64,000 nt of DNA from contig CAVTWS010000009.1 in the NCBI GenBank assembly GCA_963738445.1, positions 1 to 64,000 of the forward strand, written 5' to 3'. Numbering within the stretch: position 1 is the first letter of the stretch; each line of letters opens with the position of its first letter. The position numbers and the translations under genes are program-made. The DNA comes from CAVTWS01 sp963738445. Lineage in GTDB: Bacteria > Actinomycetota > Acidimicrobiia > Acidimicrobiales > SHLQ01. Of the stretch, positions 57,862-64,000 are shown piece after piece. A model generated the notes under the pieces. The model was not told the DNA's origin, made no database searches, and saw only the letters and a list, made by a program, of their open reading frames with translations.

Positions 57862-58794
57862 TCACCTGCGGCCGTGGTCGCGCACCGCGGGGACGACGTC
57901 TCCGATGAGGCGGTCCAGCACCGGCCGCGGGTCTTCGCCGGCCGTCGCCGGAGCGAACACGAAGTGCCTCGCCCCCGCGTCGTGGAACGCGCAGAGCTTC
58001 GCCGTGACCTCGGCCGGTGTGCCCGCGGCGGCCACGCCGTCGATCATCACTCGGACGTCCTGGTCGTAGGTGCCACCAAGGGCGCGGGCGGCGACCTCAC
58101 GGGCCGCATCCCCGTCCTCGTCGATGTTGACGAAGACCCACACGCACCACTGGAAGCCAGCGAGGTCGCGCCCGGCGTGGGCGGCGGCCTGCGTGATGGT
58201 CTCGACCGACTCGGCGTAGCGACGAGGCGAGTACAGGTACGGGAACCACCCGTCGCCCAGCGTCGCCGCCCGCCGCATGGCCGGCTCCTTGCGGCCCGCG
58301 ACGATGATCGGCGGTCCCCTCTCCTGCGCGGGTGCAGGGTGGATCCGGATGTTCGCCATCGCGTAGTAGCGACCGTCGTGGGTGACATCCTCGGCGGTCC
58401 ACAGCCGGCGCAGCAGCGGGATCATCTCGTCGGTGCGACGGCCCCGCTCTTCGATCGGGACGTGCATGGCTCGGAACTCCTGGGGGTACTCGCCGCCCAC
58501 GCCGACGCCGAGCGCAACCCGACCGCCGGAGACTAGGTCCAGGTCGGCGATCTGCTTGGCCACGAGAGCCGGGGGATAGAGCGGCAAGAGGAGGATCGAC
58601 GTGCCGATCGTGACGCGCTCGGTGAGGGCCGACAACCGGGCGAGGCCGACCATCGCCTCCGGGCTCGGGTTGCTGGATGCGACGTGCCCACCGACCCAGA
58701 GCGAGTCGAAGGCCATGGCCTCGAGCGACCGCACGTGGTCGTCGTCGCCCATCGCCACGACCCCGAAGCGCAGGTCACGCCCCGCCTCGCTCAC
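57862..58794 (-). CDS. LLM-class (F420-type) oxidoreductase
   Basis: A complete 310-residue luciferase-like protein. LRFGVVAMGDDDHVRSLEAM at the start, VTIGTSILLLPLYPPALVAK, LVSGGRVALGVGVGGEYPQE and PIIVAGRKEPAMRRAATLGD are typical. GTG 58794 is about 14 bases after the TetR stop, so the two form an operon. Convergent with the frameshifted P450. Confidence 0.87.
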   Translation of the reverse strand: MSEAGRDLRFGVVAMGDDDHVRSLEAMAFDSLWVGGHVASSNPSPEAMVGLARLSALTERVTIGTSILLLPLYPPALVAKQIADLDLVSGGRVALGVGVGGEYPQEFRAMHVPIEERGRRTDEMIPLLRRLWTAEDVTHDGRYYAMANIRIHPAPAQERGPPIIVAGRKEPAMRRAATLGDGWFPYLYSPRRYAESVETITQAAAHAGRDLAGFQWCVWVFVNIDEDGDAAREVAARALGGTYDQDVRVMIDGVAAAGTPAEVTAKLCAFHDAGARHFVFAPATAGEDPRPVLDRLIGDVVPAVRDHGRR

Positions 58795-58808
58795 CTCAGC
58801 GGCGGCCG

Positions 58809-59467
58809 TCAGCGGGAGCGACGGTTGGCGCGACCCTGGCCCGGCTGCCCCCCGACGGCGGCCAGGCAGAAGGCCCACACGTCGTCGGCCAAGGTCGCCA
58901 TCGCCGGATCATCGGGCTCGAAGGCGTAGTGGTGGTAGGCCCCCACGATGGTCTTGGTGAGCAGCCAGGCGTCACGTTCGGGGTCCCTCGGCGACAGTGA
59001 CCCGCGGCCTGGCCCGCCTCGAGCTCGGCCCGGAGGAGGTCGATGATCGGCTGGTTGGCGGCCCAGACCTCCGCCGGGAAGGTCTGGTGCAGGCGCCAGC
59101 GCTCCGTGGTCATGAAGCGGGCGCCGCGGAGCAGCTCGGGGGTGTTCAGCGGCCGCATGGTCGAGCGCACGTACAGCTCCAGGCGCGCCACCGGGTCCTC
59201 GATGTCCCGAGCGCTCGCCTCCAGAGTGGCGGCGTGATCGCGGATGCTCTCGGCGAAGAGGGCGAGGATCAGCTGGTCCTTGCTCCCGAAGTAGCGGTAG
59301 AACGTCTGCAGGGCGACGCCGGCCTCCCGGATGAGGTCCTGCGTCGTGAAGTCGCTGCCCTTGATCCCGATCAGGCGACGGCCGGCCGCAAGCATCCTCG
59401 CCGCCGGGCCGTTCTCGTCAGGGGGTTCGTCGTCATCGACGACGTCGTCGGGGGCGGTGAGGGCCAC
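58809..59467 (-). CDS. TetR-family regulator (frameshifted)
   Basis: About 219 residues with one lost base near 59000. The N-terminal helix-turn-helix is DLIREAGVALQTFYRYFGSK, and the ligand-binding domain continues after the shift with VGAYHHYAFEPDDPAM. GTG 59467 follows a leaderless -10. It precedes the LLM gene and probably controls it and perhaps the operon at 59502-64000. It is the second TetR in the window; no ATTGACGTCAAT site lies near it. Confidence 0.82.
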
Positions 59468-59474
59468 GAACCCA

Positions 59475-59480
59475 ACTGTA
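59475..59480 (-). promoter_or_regulatory. -10 element TACAGT, leaderless
   Basis: On the minus strand TACAGT begins 13 bases before GTG 59467. Confidence 0.45.
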
Positions 59481-59501
59481 GCGACGCGTGAGAACCGCGC
59501 T

Positions 59502-60584
59502 CTACCTCTGGTCGAGCCGGGAGGCCACGGCGAAGGCCTCGTGGTCGGCGACGGCGGCGCCGAGGCGCTCGAGGAGCACGGCGATCACCGTCGGTTCGAC
59601 GAACTGTGTGATGGCCCACAGGTAGTAGCCGTGGATCATCCCGAGGGCGACAGCCGACCGCGCCTCGTCCATCGTCGGTGCATCCAGGCCGACGGTCCGC
59701 AGGCGGTTCAGGTAGTGGCGCAGCAGGTCGTCCTCATGGCGCCGCCGCTCCTCCACGGGAAGGGTCGCGGCGAGGTGGTAGCCGACGTCCATGTACCAGG
59801 CGCCGCGCTGCACCAGCTGCCAGTCGACCAATCCGGGGAGGCCGTCGCCGTCGATGAAGAGGTTGCCGACGTGGGCGTCGCCGTGGATCACGGTCCACGG
59901 CGCGGCCTGCGCCGACGCGGCCACGACGGCCGGGTAGGCCTCGTGCAGCCGCCGCGGGTTGCGGGCCTCGGGCGGGATGCGGTCGCCCAGGTCGCCCTCG
60001 AGGTTGGCCTCGATGAGGTCGAGCCCTCGGTGCTCGGCGATGAGGTCGAACCTCGGATCCAACGCCCGTTCGCGGGCATGGGCGGGCCGCATCCACGTCG
60101 CCGCGTGCAGGGTCGCGAGCTGCTCGAGGCTCTCGGCGACCTGGTCGGGCGTGAAGTCGCTGAGCGCGTCGAGGAAGCGGCCGCCGGCGACGAGGGCGTT
60201 CTCGGTGATCACGACGCCGTGGCGGCTCTCCGGATCGATGTCGGCCCACACGCTCCGCAACGTCCGCACCCCGGTGTGGTCGGCGAGGTCGCGGTAGAAG
60301 TACGCCTCGCTTTCGCCGATGGCGCGGTATGGCCGGGCGTCGTCCCCGAAGTAGCCCTTGGCGACCAGGTGCGGCGACAGGCCGTCGGGGACACCGCCGG
60401 CGCACTCGATGCGGAACATGGCGTTCGTCGACACCCGACGGATGACCGGGCCGGGCTCGACCGCGGTGACCTCGATGCCGGGGAAGCGCGACCCGAGCGC
60501 GGTGGACAACCACCCCGGCGTCAGGAGCTCGTCGAGCTCGTCGGGAACCTTGACCACCGGCTTCGAGGGTACGTCTCCCGTCAC
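59502..60584 (-). CDS. APH-fold phosphotransferase
   Basis: A complete 360-residue kinase-fold protein. VIRRVSTNAMFRIECAGG is the nucleotide-loop region, GVVITENALVAGGRFLDALS the hinge, TVIHGDAHVGNLFIDGDGLP the catalytic loop and GLVDWQLVQRG the metal-binding Asp. GTG 60584 overlaps the thiolase-like gene's stop (GTGA). It is the last gene of the steroid-type operon, the fifth APH-fold gene in the window. Confidence 0.82.
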   Translation of the reverse strand: MTGDVPSKPVVKVPDELDELLTPGWLSTALGSRFPGIEVTAVEPGPVIRRVSTNAMFRIECAGGVPDGLSPHLVAKGYFGDDARPYRAIGESEAYFYRDLADHTGVRTLRSVWADIDPESRHGVVITENALVAGGRFLDALSDFTPDQVAESLEQLATLHAATWMRPAHARERALDPRFDLIAEHRGLDLIEANLEGDLGDRIPPEARNPRRLHEAYPAVVAASAQAAPWTVIHGDAHVGNLFIDGDGLPGLVDWQLVQRGAWYMDVGYHLAATLPVEERRRHEDDLLRHYLNRLRTVGLDAPTMDEARSAVALGMIHGYYLWAITQFVEPTVIAVLLERLGAAVADHEAFAVASRLDQR

Positions 60585-61783
60585 AGCTGCTCTCCGCTGT
60601 AGACGACCGCGCCACCGAGGTGCGGCGACGCGTGGCAGGCGAGGGCGACGGACACACCGTCGCGTTGCCGATCGCCGGCCCGACCGGCGAGCTGCAGGTA
60701 GCACTCCAGCATCTGGGGGATGCCGTGCATGCGCCCGTTCCCGAGGGCGCCCCCGCCGGAGAGCACCGGCAGCCCCGACGGCGAGTCGCTGTCGATGCCC
60801 CCGTCCTGCACGAAGCGGTGCGCCTCACCGACGGGGCAGAACCCGAGGACCTCGAGCCACACGTAGACGAAGGGCGAGAACCCGTCGTAGAGCTGCGGCA
60901 GATCGACGTCGGCCGGCCCGACCCCGGCGGCCTGCCAGAGGCGGCGGGCGGTCTCGGCGCCGGTCTCGTAGAGATCGTCGAGCGGCCAGTGCAGCAGGCA
61001 GACGGTTGCGGGTCGGGCTGCCGCCGGCGTAGCCCGCCACGTAGACGGGCCGGTTCGGGAGATCCTTCGCTCGCTCGGCCGAGGTGAGCACGAAGGCGGC
61101 GACGCCGTCGACGGGGATGTCGCAATCGAGGCGCCGGATCGGCTCGGCGAGCGCCGGCGAGTCGAGGTAGCCTGCTCGTCCAGCGGACGGCCGTGCCAGT
61201 ACGACCACGGGATGCGCGAGCCGTTCTTGCGGGCCTCGACCGCCACCGCAGCCATGGCCTCCGGTGAGGCACCGAAGCGCTGGAGGTACTCGTTGTAGGT
61301 CAACCCGATCATGGCGAGCGGCCCGAAGTACCCCTGCGGCGCGATCCACTGCATCGATCCGGCCGCCCGCGCCATGGGGTTGCCGTGATAGGACCGCACC
61401 GGGTTGTAGAGCGCCCGGTGCACGAGGACGTGGTCCGCCGCCCCGCTGGCGATGGCGTTGACCGCCAAGGCGACCGAGCCCGGGGTCTGGCCGTGCCCCT
61501 GGAAACCGACGGCATAGCGCGGGTTCACGCCGAGGTGTTGGGCCAGCCACCCCGAGGTCACGGTGCTGACCCCATCGACCACCGCATGGTCGCCGGCAGT
61601 GGGGAGCAGCGCACTGGACGTGAAGCCGTCGATCTGCTCGGGGCGGAGCCCGGCGTCGGCGATCGCCTGCTTCGCCGTGTCGAGGGCGATGGCCCCGAGC
61701 GTTCGGTCGGCATGCCGGACGATGTCGCTGTGGGCGTACCCGGCAATCGCCACCTTGCCCCGAGCGGCGAAGCCGGAGCTCAT
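60581..61783 (-). CDS. Thiolase-fold protein lacking the nucleophilic Cys, probable aldolase (frameshifted)
   Basis: About 400 residues of the SCP-x/lipid-transfer-protein thiolase branch, with single-base shifts near 61175 and 61020. It starts KVAIAGYAHSDIVRHADRTL. The expected nucleophile segment is VGFQGHGQTPGSVALAVNAI, with no Cys. DLPQLYDGFSPFVYVWLEVL and VLSGGGALGNGRMHG follow. Cys-less members paired with a DUF35 protein (Ltp2-ChsH2) act as retro-aldolases in steroid side-chain removal. ATG 61783 overlaps the DUF35 stop. Confidence 0.82.
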   Translation of the reverse strand: MSSGFAARGKVAIAGYAHSDIVRHADRTLGAIALDTAKQAIADAGLRPEQIDGFTSSALLPTAGDHAVVDGVSTVTSGWLAQHLGVNPRYAVGFQGHGQTPGSVALAVNAIASGAADHVLVHRALYNPVRSYHGNPMARAAGSMQWIAPQGYFGPLAMIGLTYNEYLQRFGASPEAMAAVAVEARKNGSRIPWSYWHGRPLDEQATSTRRRSPSRSGASIATSPSTASPPSCSPRPSERRISRTGPSTWRATPAAARPATVCLLHWPLDDLYETGAETARRLWQAAGVGPADVDLPQLYDGFSPFVYVWLEVLGFCPVGEAHRFVQDGGIDSDSPSGLPVLSGGGALGNGRMHGIPQMLECYLQLAGRAGDRQRDGVSVALACHASPHLGGAVVYSGEQL

Positions 61784-62196
61784 CGAGCGGCGATGAACGC
61801 CGGTACCGAGACGCCGGGCTCGACGTCCTCGAAGGCGACGAGGACGCGGTCGCCGACCGCCAACGGTGCGTCGACCCCGTCGAGGAGGCGTCCGATCAGG
61901 CGGATGTCCTCCTGCTCGTCGAGGGCGACGTCGACGAGCACGAACGGGAGGTCGGCCTCGAAGCCGGGCAGGAACGACTGGTGCAGCACCACCCACGAGC
62001 GGACGGTCCCGGCGCCGGTGACCGGCTCGAAGGTGAAGGCGGGGTCGGAGTGCTGGCACCGCGCGCAGACGCTGTCCGGCGGGTGGCTCAGCTCCCCACA
62101 ACGCGGACAGCGAGCGATCACGAGGATGTGCTCGGCGGCCGCCGACCAGTACGGCGCGGAGAGCTCGTCGACGACCGGCACGGGGCGGGCCGTCAC
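61780..62196 (-). CDS. DUF35 OB-fold protein with zinc ribbon
   Basis: A 138-residue protein. The rubredoxin-like zinc ribbon is CPRCGELSHPPDSVCARC (Cys 30, 33, 44, 47), followed by the OB fold with GAGTVRSWVVLHQSF and FVLVDVALDEQEDIRLIGRL. Proteins of this type bind and support thiolase-fold partners, as ChsH2 does for Ltp2. GTG 62196 overlaps the CoA-transferase stop and its own stop overlaps the thiolase-like start. Confidence 0.87.
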   Translation of the reverse strand: MTARPVPVVDELSAPYWSAAAEHILVIARCPRCGELSHPPDSVCARCQHSDPAFTFEPVTGAGTVRSWVVLHQSFLPGFEADLPFVLVDVALDEQEDIRLIGRLLDGVDAPLAVGDRVLVAFEDVEPGVSVPAFIAAR

Positions 62197-63404
62197 GGGA
62201 TGACTGCGGCGTCCTGCAAGCTGCCGATCGCATCCCAGTCGTAGCCGAGCTCGAGCAGGAGCGCCTCGGTGTGCTCGCCGTGCTCGGGCGCCGGCCGGAG
62301 CTCGGGAGGGAGCTCGTCGAACTGCACCGGCACGGTCGGCAGGGTGTAGCTCGGGCCGCGGTCGACGGCCACCTCGCCGAGGTACCCGTTGGCGAGGACC
62401 TGTGGATCGGTCAGCAGCTCCTCGACCGCTTGGACCGGAGCCCACGGCGCATCGATCTGGCGGAGGAGCTCGTTCCACTCCTCGTAGGTCCGGCTGGCGA
62501 ACAGGTCATCGAGGGCGGCGACGCACTCCGACCGGTTGGCGTCGCGGGCGACGTGGTCGACGAACCGGGGGTCGTCGCGGAGGTCGGCCCGGTCGACGAG
62601 GTCGCACAGCGGGGCCCAATACCGGTCGGACTCGAGGAACACCAGTTGGATGTGGCGGTCGTCGGCGGTGCGGTAGGTCCCGACGAGCGGGTTGATGACG
62701 GGGCCCCGACCGCCGGCGGCGCGGGGGGTCGAGCCTTGGAGGGCCGAGAGCAGGTCGGAGGAGAGCGTCCACATGGCCATGCCCAACAACGAGACGTCGA
62801 CCACGGAACCGGTGCCGGTGCGCGACCGCTTCAGGAGCGCGCCGGCGATGCCAAAGGCGAGGGCCATGCCGCCGTTGCGGTCGCCCATGGCGCCGCGGGG
62901 CGTGATCGGGTAGTCGCGGTCAGCAGGCGTGAGCACGTGGGCCACCCCACCCCGCGCCCAGTAGGCCGAGGCGTCGTAGCCGGCCATCCCGGCGTCCGGT
63001 CCCCGCACGCCGTAGCCGTTGCCCCGGGCGTAGACGAGTGACGGGTAGCGCTCGCGGAGGGCCTCAGCGTCGAGACCGAGGCGGTGCAGCGCATCGGGCC
63101 GGAAGCTGGTGAGGAACACGTCGGCGGACTCGAGGAGCTGGTGGAGGACCTTGATCCCGTCGTCGGTGCGCAGGTCGAGGGCAATCGAGCGCTTGCCCCG
63201 GTTGGCGAGCGCGACCGAGAGGTTCACCCCGCCACTGTCGCTGCCAATCCCCTGCGTGACGAGGCCTCGGTACGGATCACCCTCCGGCCGATCGACGCGA
63301 ACCACATCGGCGCCCCAATCGGCGAGCAGCGCGCCGGCGACCGGCACGAACACCCACTGAGCCAGCTCGACGACCCGGATGCCGTCGAAGGCGCCGTCAT
63401 CCAT
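62193..63404 (-). CDS. Type III CoA-transferase (CaiB/BaiF family)
   Basis: A complete 403-residue protein. GIRVVELAQWVFVPVAGALL with LADWGADVVRVDRPEGDPYR is the start of the knotted CoA-transferase fold. MAGYDASAYWARGG holds the likely catalytic Asp, and the C-terminal region has PWAPVQAVEELLTDPQVLAN. It moves CoA between acids, or acts as a racemase in some members. ATG 63404 lies eight bases inside the upstream gene. Confidence 0.88.
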   Translation of the reverse strand: MDDGAFDGIRVVELAQWVFVPVAGALLADWGADVVRVDRPEGDPYRGLVTQGIGSDSGGVNLSVALANRGKRSIALDLRTDDGIKVLHQLLESADVFLTSFRPDALHRLGLDAEALRERYPSLVYARGNGYGVRGPDAGMAGYDASAYWARGGVAHVLTPADRDYPITPRGAMGDRNGGMALAFGIAGALLKRSRTGTGSVVDVSLLGMAMWTLSSDLLSALQGSTPRAAGGRGPVINPLVGTYRTADDRHIQLVFLESDRYWAPLCDLVDRADLRDDPRFVDHVARDANRSECVAALDDLFASRTYEEWNELLRQIDAPWAPVQAVEELLTDPQVLANGYLGEVAVDRGPSYTLPTVPVQFDELPPELRPAPEHGEHTEALLLELGYDWDAIGSLQDAAVIP

Positions 63405-63837
63405 CGGCGGGGGTGAGCACGACGACCGGAATGTCCCGCTCCGTGCGGCTCTGGTACACGTCGTAGTTCGGCCACTGGTCGCTCACGATCTTCCAGAGCC
63501 GGGGCTTCTCCTCTGAGGATGCCGTTCGGGCGACGACTGGTATGTGCTCGCCCTTCACCTGGATCTCAGCCGCGGGGTTGGCGGTCACGTTCAGGTACCA
63601 CTGCGGGTGGGTCGGCCACCCTCCCATCGACGCGACGACGAGGTAGTCGTCGCCGTCGCGGGCGAAGATGAGGGCGGAGGTCCGAGCCTCGCCGGTCCGC
63701 CGCCCCGTCGCGGTCAGCAGCAGCGTCGGGACGCCGTTCCAGAGGTAGCCGACCTCGCCGTCGGACTCGCGGTAGGCGTTGATGTGCTCCACGCCTAGCA
63801 GCGTGAAATCGGGTGGGGTGTACTCGGGCTCACTCAT
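63397..63837 (-). CDS. Ddn-like F420-dependent nitroreductase-family protein
   Basis: A complete 146-residue split-barrel protein of the deazaflavin (F420)-dependent nitroreductase family. LLLTATGRRTGEARTSALIF is the F420-phosphate region, ASMGGWPTHPQWYLNVTANP the core motif and a terminal VSDQWPNYDVYQSRTERDIP completes it. Members reduce quinones, activated alkenes or nitro compounds. ATG 63837 overlaps the P450 stop (ATGA). Confidence 0.88.
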   Translation of the reverse strand: MSEPEYTPPDFTLLGVEHINAYRESDGEVGYLWNGVPTLLLTATGRRTGEARTSALIFARDGDDYLVVASMGGWPTHPQWYLNVTANPAAEIQVKGEHIPVVARTASSEEKPRLWKIVSDQWPNYDVYQSRTERDIPVVVLTPADG

Positions 63838-64000
63838 GTGTCGAACACCACCGGGATCTCCATGACGCCGCGCTCGTAGAGCCCGACCGGGTGCGGCGGC
63901 GGCGCATCCTGATCGAGACGGAGGTTTGGAAGGCGATCGAGCAGAGCGCCGATGCCGACGGACATCTCGGCCCGGGCGACGTGCATGCCGAGGCAGACGT
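63834..64000 (-). CDS. Cytochrome P450, C-terminal end (runs off the window)
   Basis: The last 54 codons are visible: VCLGMHVARAEMSVGIGALL begins with the heme-ligand Cys and its following helix, then LPNLRLD and a terminal YERGVMEIPVVFDT. The rest lies beyond 64000. It is the upstream member of the operon that continues with the Ddn-like gene, CoA-transferase, DUF35, thiolase-like and APH genes. Confidence 0.85.
   Translation of the reverse strand, partial: VCLGMHVARAEMSVGIGALLDRLPNLRLDQDAPPPHPVGLYERGVMEIPVVFDT

Overview
The window is about 64 kb of very GC-rich, tightly packed bacterial DNA. Several features suggest an actinobacterium, most plausibly of class Acidimicrobiia: F420-type luciferase-like oxidoreductases, a Ddn-like F420 reductase, wax synthase/DGAT enzymes, paired acyl-CoA dehydrogenases, P450s, frequent GTG starts, 4-base GTGA/ATGA gene overlaps and many leaderless promoters. 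That placement is inference; no rRNA, tRNA or marker gene lies here. No insertion sequence, prophage or CRISPR array was seen. At least 30 single-base frameshifts interrupt otherwise well conserved genes. They look like errors of a long-read or metagenome assembly, so interrupted genes are reported as single loci.

Layout. 0.1-7.2 kb is housekeeping or accessory: an ECF sigma factor with its membrane partner, an SDR, a TolB-like propeller, a PadR regulator with membrane proteins, and a VapBC module. 7.4-32 kb is acyl-CoA catabolism in divergent operons: three acyl-CoA dehydrogenase pairs plus a single one, LLM oxidoreductases, amidohydrolases, CoA ligases, an enoyl-CoA hydratase, a P450, a SMP-30 protein, a sulfotransferase, SnoaL-like proteins, APH-fold kinases and a TetR regulator. 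32-46 kb holds two WS/DGATs with CoA ligases and an alpha/beta hydrolase, a thioesterase, and an LLM/APH/SDR/SnoaL operon with two more APH genes. 46-55 kb is a compact triacylglycerol locus: gpsA, a HAD phosphatase-PlsC fusion, a CoA ligase, a WS/DGAT-PlsB fusion and an alpha/beta hydrolase. 55-58 kb has another hydrolase and a heavily frameshifted P450. 58-64 kb carries LLM and TetR genes, then an operon (P450, Ddn-like, type III CoA-transferase, DUF35, cysteine-less thiolase-like protein, APH) resembling steroid side-chain degradation.

The most notable regulatory signal is a short palindrome, consensus ATTGACGTCAAT. It occurs in nearly every divergent promoter region between 10.5 and 47.5 kb and in none elsewhere in the window. 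At several promoters its arms are the TTGACG -35 boxes for both directions; at others it covers the -10 or the start codon. It likely defines a lipid/steroid regulon controlled by an unidentified repressor, with the TetR gene at 16.7 kb as the local candidate. The other strong novelty is the fusion of a wax ester/DGAT domain to a glycerol-3-phosphate acyltransferase domain beside gpsA and HAD-PlsC, which puts nearly every step from dihydroxyacetone phosphate to triacylglycerol into adjacent genes.
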